The notes under the pieces are model-generated. The model worked only from the letters and a program-made list of their open reading frames with translations, searched no databases and had not been told where the DNA came from. Positions 59,702 through 64,000 of a stretch of 64,000 bases of DNA are shown piece after piece; position 1 is the stretch's first letter, and every line of letters starts with the position of its first letter. This stretch comes from Halicephalobus mephisto. Its lineage: Eukaryota; Nematoda; Chromadorea; Rhabditida; Panagrolaimidae. The stretch lies in contig SWDT01000015.1 of the NCBI GenBank assembly GCA_009193035.1, forward strand, positions 62,001 through 126,000. The letters are read 5' to 3'. The translations under genes and the position numbers were made by a program.

Positions 59702-61017
59702 TTACAAGTCCATCGAGAGTCAGATGAGGGGGATTTGATTCATTTTCAGCGAAACGGATCTTTGGCTGGTTTATCCTTTAATCCGCATTCTGATCTAATT
59801 CCGTTCACAATCGACTATATGGCAAGGAAATGAAAAAAAGACAATTCAATAAAGATTTTGTAATTTCCTAATCATCCAATATTCCAGCCAAAGTTATTAC
59901 TTAGTGTGATGGAGACACACCAAAGTCAAAAGAAAGATCGATTGTCCAGTCGAGAAAGTTGTTTATTGTTCGTCAAATTAGAAAAGGCTCCATATATGGC
60001 AGTCGTGTGCATTTTCTCCCGTTACCCGACAAAATACAAAGTCTTTTATTTTCTCAAAAAAGTTACATTTTTTTTCTATTATTATTTTTCAGTTTTATTC
60101 TTTTCCAAAACTAAAATCCAGATAACTGTTATATTTCTTTGAAACAAAAATCCGAGAATATAATATTTGTAGTTTGGTTCTTCATAACTAGAGTTTAGTG
60201 GTAGTCTGAAGTGTTCTTCAAGGCAAAATGTAATCAGTTTTCAGAATCGATTAACAACAGTCTTGCGAATGACCAGTCAGTCAAGTTGCCAGAGCGAGTA
60301 AAGTCCAGAATTTTCCCGTTATTTTCGTGCTTTTGATCAACACAATTTTTGTCTTAACTATAGTGATTTATTCTATGAACTTTGTATCCGTACTTCTAGA
60401 ACCCAATTTCACGTTCACCATCTGATCATATTCGTGATTAATTTCGCTAGAACTGCAATCCATGTTCTTTTTTCGTCCATCTGGCGGTTTAGCAGTTGTT
60501 TCAAAATTTAACTTTTCTCGTTAAATCTCAATTGATTTTCTCTTTAGTGTAGTCGAGTTTGTTATCAGAGTTGATTGTGGTGTTTTCGTGTTCTTATCTA
60601 GCAAGATTTTAACTGAACCCCAGTTTTGTTAGTCTTAATCTTGTCCTTTGGTTTTATTTGGAGTTTTTTCAAAAAAGTGACAAAATTTGGTTTTATTTTC
60701 TGTTGATTTCAATCTTTGAGTAATTTTCACTTGAGTAATCCAATTTTACAACAGTTTATTACTTTAAGCTGAACCGGTTTCAACAGTTCCAGGATAAGGT
60801 TCGGTTGCTTTGGAACAAGGAATTTCGTCAATCGGTGTCTGCTAATTGGGAAATTGCGACTCATGACCTTGTTGATCAAAAACCCGAGTTGTAGCCCGCA
60901 ATCAGTTCTGAATTTATTTTTGGCGAATAGAAATTACTCGATACATTCCTTTTCGTGTCTTGTTGACTTCGAAGTACTTGTAAATTTTCAGATAACGTCA
61001 ACAATCCAGCAGAAGAC
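59702..61017. other. Upstream region of the ALDH gene, nothing else recognised
   Basis: AT-rich DNA without supported genes. TTTTCAG at 60985-60991 lies 26 nt before the ALDH ATG and may be a trans-splice or leader-intron acceptor. Confidence 0.35.
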
Positions 61018-62642
61018 ATGTCTCAATTCTCCACTGTAAGTTTTCAATTAAAAATTGAATTATAACAATTATCTTTTAGCTAGTTAATCTCCAACGTCAA
61101 TATTTCGAATCTGGAGAACCAGCCACTCTGAAGGCCAGAAAAACTGCTCTTCTGACCTTGAAGAAGATTTTGACGGAGGAGTCGTCCAAGATCACAGAGG
61201 CAGTTTATAAGGATCTTCGTAGACTTCCCGGAACGACTCATGCCTTGGAAATCGCAAACTCCATTGTCGAAATTGACTACTTCCTGGAGAATCTGGAGGA
61301 ATGGATGAGCCCGACTTACGTCGAGAAGACTTTGACGACGGCGTTGGATACCCCTATGATTCAGAAGCAAGCGAAAGGAGTTGTCCTCATTGTCAGTCCG
61401 TGGAATTATCCTGTCAGCATGATCACTCTCCCTCTGATCGGCATCTTAGGAGCTGGAAACACTGTCATCATCAAGCCTAGCGAACTGTCTCCTCACACTG
61501 CTCAAGTGTTTGATGACCTTTTTACAAAGTACTTCGACAAGGTATCACCCACTTTTTGGAGGTGCAATACGTAAATAATAATTTTCAGCGTTTTATTGCT
61601 GTCGTCCAAGGTGGAGTTTCAGAAACGACAGATTTGTTGAAGGAGAGATTCGACCACATCATGTACACTGGCTGCACTCCTGTTGGGAAGATCATCATGA
61701 CGGCTGCTGCGAAGCACTTGACCCCTGTTACTCTCGAACTTGGAGGAAAATGTCCCGTCGTCGTTGAATCAGATGCAGATATCGCCATTTCAACTAAGAG
61801 AATTGCCTGGGGCAAATGGCTCAACTGTGGACAGACTTGTCTCGCTCCAGATTACATTCTAACGACTCCACAGTTGAAATCTAAAGTTATTTCTGGACTC
61901 ACTTCTGCCATCAAAGAATTCTACGGCGATAACATTCAGAAGAGCAAAGATTACTCCAGAATCATCAACCAGAGACACTTTGAGTAAGTTGTTTGTTGTT
62001 TTTAATTATCAAAACACTGGTTTTAGTCGAATCAACTCCTTGTTGGAAAAAACCAAAGCAAAAATGATCTTCAACGGTGGAGAAACAGATCGTGATGACC
62101 TCTTCATCCCTCCGATCATTCTCGACGTTGAACGGGGAGACATTGTCATGGAAGACGAGATCTTCGGACCTATCCTGCCAATTTTGACAGTTACGGATCT
62201 CGATGATGCCATTACTGTAATCAGAGGCGGGGAGAAACCTCTGGCTGCTTATCTCTTCACTCGAGATGAGAAGAAAGTCGCCAAATTTTTGGATGAGACA
62301 ACCTCTGGTGGAGTGACCATCAATGATGTCCTTATGCACATTACGGTGGATACTTTGCCATTTGGAGGAGTCGGGTACAGTGGATTAGGTCGATACAGAG
62401 GAAAGTTCGGATTCGACACCTTCACTCATGAAAGAGCTGTCTTGAAGAGAGGATTCTTTGGAGAGCAATTAGCCGCTGCCAGATACCCTCCATCCACCCC
62501 GGCCAAGGAGAAGAGCATGAAGCAATTGACCGGTACCAGAAGACCAGTCCCCAAGGTCCTCAGAACTTATCTCCCGACGATTCCCTACCTGTTGGTGGGA
62601 ATACTGATTGGATTCCTCTTGAACAAGTACTCTGTTCGTTAA
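61018..62642 (+). CDS. ALDH3A2-like: Fatty aldehyde dehydrogenase (ALDH3 class), tail-anchored
   Basis: Exons 61018-61035, 61080-61541, 61589-61983 and 62027-62642 give 496 residues (human ALDH3A2: 485). Class 3 landmarks: [20 protein letters not shown] (catalytic Asn and cofactor region), [16 protein letters not shown]-like [25 protein letters not shown] (general-base Glu), [18 protein letters not shown] (nucleophile Cys), DEIFGPILP and [15 protein letters not shown]. The C-terminus has a hydrophobic helix ([18 protein letters not shown]), so it is an ER or peroxisome tail-anchored enzyme oxidising long-chain aldehydes to acids with NAD. C. elegans ALH-4 is the likely counterpart. Confidence 0.95.
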
Positions 62643-63400
62643 ATTTGATTCCGTTAACTGAAATTTAGATATCAGAGGATATTTATTAAAAGAACTGATT
62701 TGGTCGTTGAATCTTGGTCCCGAAACGTATAATGATCCCACTTTTTCTGACACACTGTTTAATAATTCGATTTCTTCGATACACAATAAGAAATTCCTTC
62801 ATTTAAAAAATAATAAAAATAATAATTTTAAACTCAATTATTATATTAGATTCAATTGAGGTTACTGGTCGTGTCGGGACCAAGATTCAACAACCAGGTT
62901 TGTTTTTTTAATGTGACTTACTGTATTTATAGCAATCGGATCGAATAATTGGAATTTGAATAAAAATTTCCCTTTGTGTCGATTTTGCGGAAGAATGATG
63001 AAGGTTAAAAAGTGGAATATCTTTTCCAATTCCAGCAAATGTTGAAATTAGTTAACTTTTTTGTGATTTTTATCCGGTTGAGATTAATTTGTGATTTTTC
63101 TGTTTTGGTCTTCTCGGGTTTTCAGTCAATCGTCTAGATCTGTATCGAAAACAGAAATCGTTAATGAAGACAGTTGTAGAGGATTCAAATCATCAATTCT
63201 CCAAGAAGAACCTAAAAAACAAATGAATTTAATTCAATCCCGTTCTGATTGATTAGACATTATTAGATTTCTGAGCAAATTAAAATTGACTCTCCCGTTA
63301 AATCTTCAACTTGTAACGTGGCGGACACGCGGTGAAAAAGAACGACCTTTGGACCTGGGCGGAGTCTTTCGGTCCGAAAAAAGAACTTTCTGTGGAGATC
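62643..63400. other. Intergenic stretch, nothing recognised
   Basis: AT-rich 3' flank of the ALDH gene and upstream region of the possible next gene. Confidence 0.35.
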
Positions 63401-63401
63401 G

Positions 63402-63412
63402 ACGATATAAAA
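63402..63412 (+). promoter_or_regulatory. TATA box before a possible gene at the window edge
   Basis: CGATATAAAAATCC lies about 75 nt upstream of an ATG GAG|GTGAGT first exon at 63480. Confidence 0.4.
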
Positions 63413-63479
63413 ATCCGAAGTGATCAACAATCAATCAACCATATTATCGACTGGGTAAATTGGATACTGTAAGATAAAC

Positions 63480-63899
63480 ATGGAGGTGAGTTTGGTTTTA
63501 AACGATAGTCTAGGGCGATGTTGGAGTCGGTTAAAACACAAACACCATTCAATCCTCTTTGTAAATATTCACGACTTCCGGAGTAAAGGTTCCAAAGTGG
63601 CGACTTTGTCCTTTTCTACTTTGTGTTAGAGACTCAGAAAAAGCCGTAGTAAGGCCCAAAAATCCAATTTAAACTCTTACGTCACTTTTGAATCTTAGAA
63701 GATTGCTTTTTTGGCTACATGCCGGAAAAATTCCCCGACTCCTCTTCCAAAGAGAGGTACAACGACTCTTCGCGCGAAAACTGGTCAGCGGTCAGTTTAC
63801 TTCTCCCGCTTGAGGATAGTCTGGTCGATAACAGACCAAGTTCTTCGCGTCCGCAATGTTTCTAATTTTATTGATCTTTTTAGTGCTTATCTTCAGTAA
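63480..63899 (+). CDS. Possible 5' end of a gene, unresolved
   Basis: A TATA box leads to ATG GAG followed by a good GTGAGT donor (63480-63485). A candidate second exon begins after AATCTTAG at 63699 and reads KIAFLATCRKNSPTPLPKRG in phase 0, open to 63899. A GTCAGT near 63791 could be a further donor. The pieces fit a spliced gene with a tiny first exon, but no family feature is visible, so this stays weak. Confidence 0.25.
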
Positions 63900-64000
63900 T
63901 TTTAATTTAGAAATTCCATGTTAATTCTACTATAAACATAATTAGATTTTGGTAAAGCTTTCTGGGAATTTTTCTGTTATCAGAACGGTCTGCACAACGC

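Overview
The window looks like nuclear DNA of a nematode. Supporting points: most introns are 38-56 nt with TTTTCAG, TTCCAG or TTTTTAG acceptors; several ATGs sit just behind an acceptor-like AG, as in trans-spliced worm genes; and there is an insulin-like gene with the extra-cysteine pattern of nematode beta-type insulins. I cannot name the species. All exon joins below were made by hand from splice signals, frame continuity and remembered family similarity; nothing was searched.

Layout. 0-2.6 kb: end of an unknown gene, a kaptin-like gene, and a secreted two-repeat helical protein. 3.6-5.3 kb (minus): a regulator with Brinker/pipsqueak-like and CENP-B-like helix-turn-helix regions. 5.3-10.7 kb: no convincing gene, but about 49 GCGC sites with the core YCGCGCAR, against roughly a dozen in the rest of the window. 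11-14 kb: a small amphipathic protein (minus) and a secreted Arg/Gly/His repeat peptide. 14-17.4 kb: an acidic protein, an RNF216-like RBR ubiquitin ligase and a PRXL2A-like redox protein (minus). 18.4-23 kb (minus): a Pez/PTPN14-type FERM phosphatase with a broken active site. 25-31 kb: a small basic protein (minus), type II PI 4-kinase, BTB-kelch protein (minus) and beta-type insulin-like peptide (minus). 31-35.7 kb: nothing recognised. 35.8-41.3 kb: four-pass membrane protein, MOV10/Upf1-like helicase, membrane-anchored phospholipase A2-like protein. 41.7-47.2 kb: close head-to-tail set chk1, HDHD2, truncated chk1 copy, SRR1-like. 47.7-48.6 kb: dead mariner fragment and a small membrane-protein gene. 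51.3-57.9 kb: Ser-rich protein, FAM161 homologue, GLIPR2-type CAP protein, small membrane protein (minus), Cys-rich secreted protein, CPEB. 59-62.6 kb: secreted helical protein (minus) and a tail-anchored fatty aldehyde dehydrogenase. A possible new gene begins at 63.5 kb.

How they fit together. Most genes are unrelated housekeeping or signalling genes. The one clear physical grouping is chk1-HDHD2-chk1L-SRR1, with gaps of 167, 174 and 114 nt, which looks like an operon built around a tandem duplication. Points most worth following are the GCGC cluster, the catalytically dead Pez phosphatase, the chk1 copy lacking its regulatory tail, the repeat-built cationic peptide, and two GC-AG introns.
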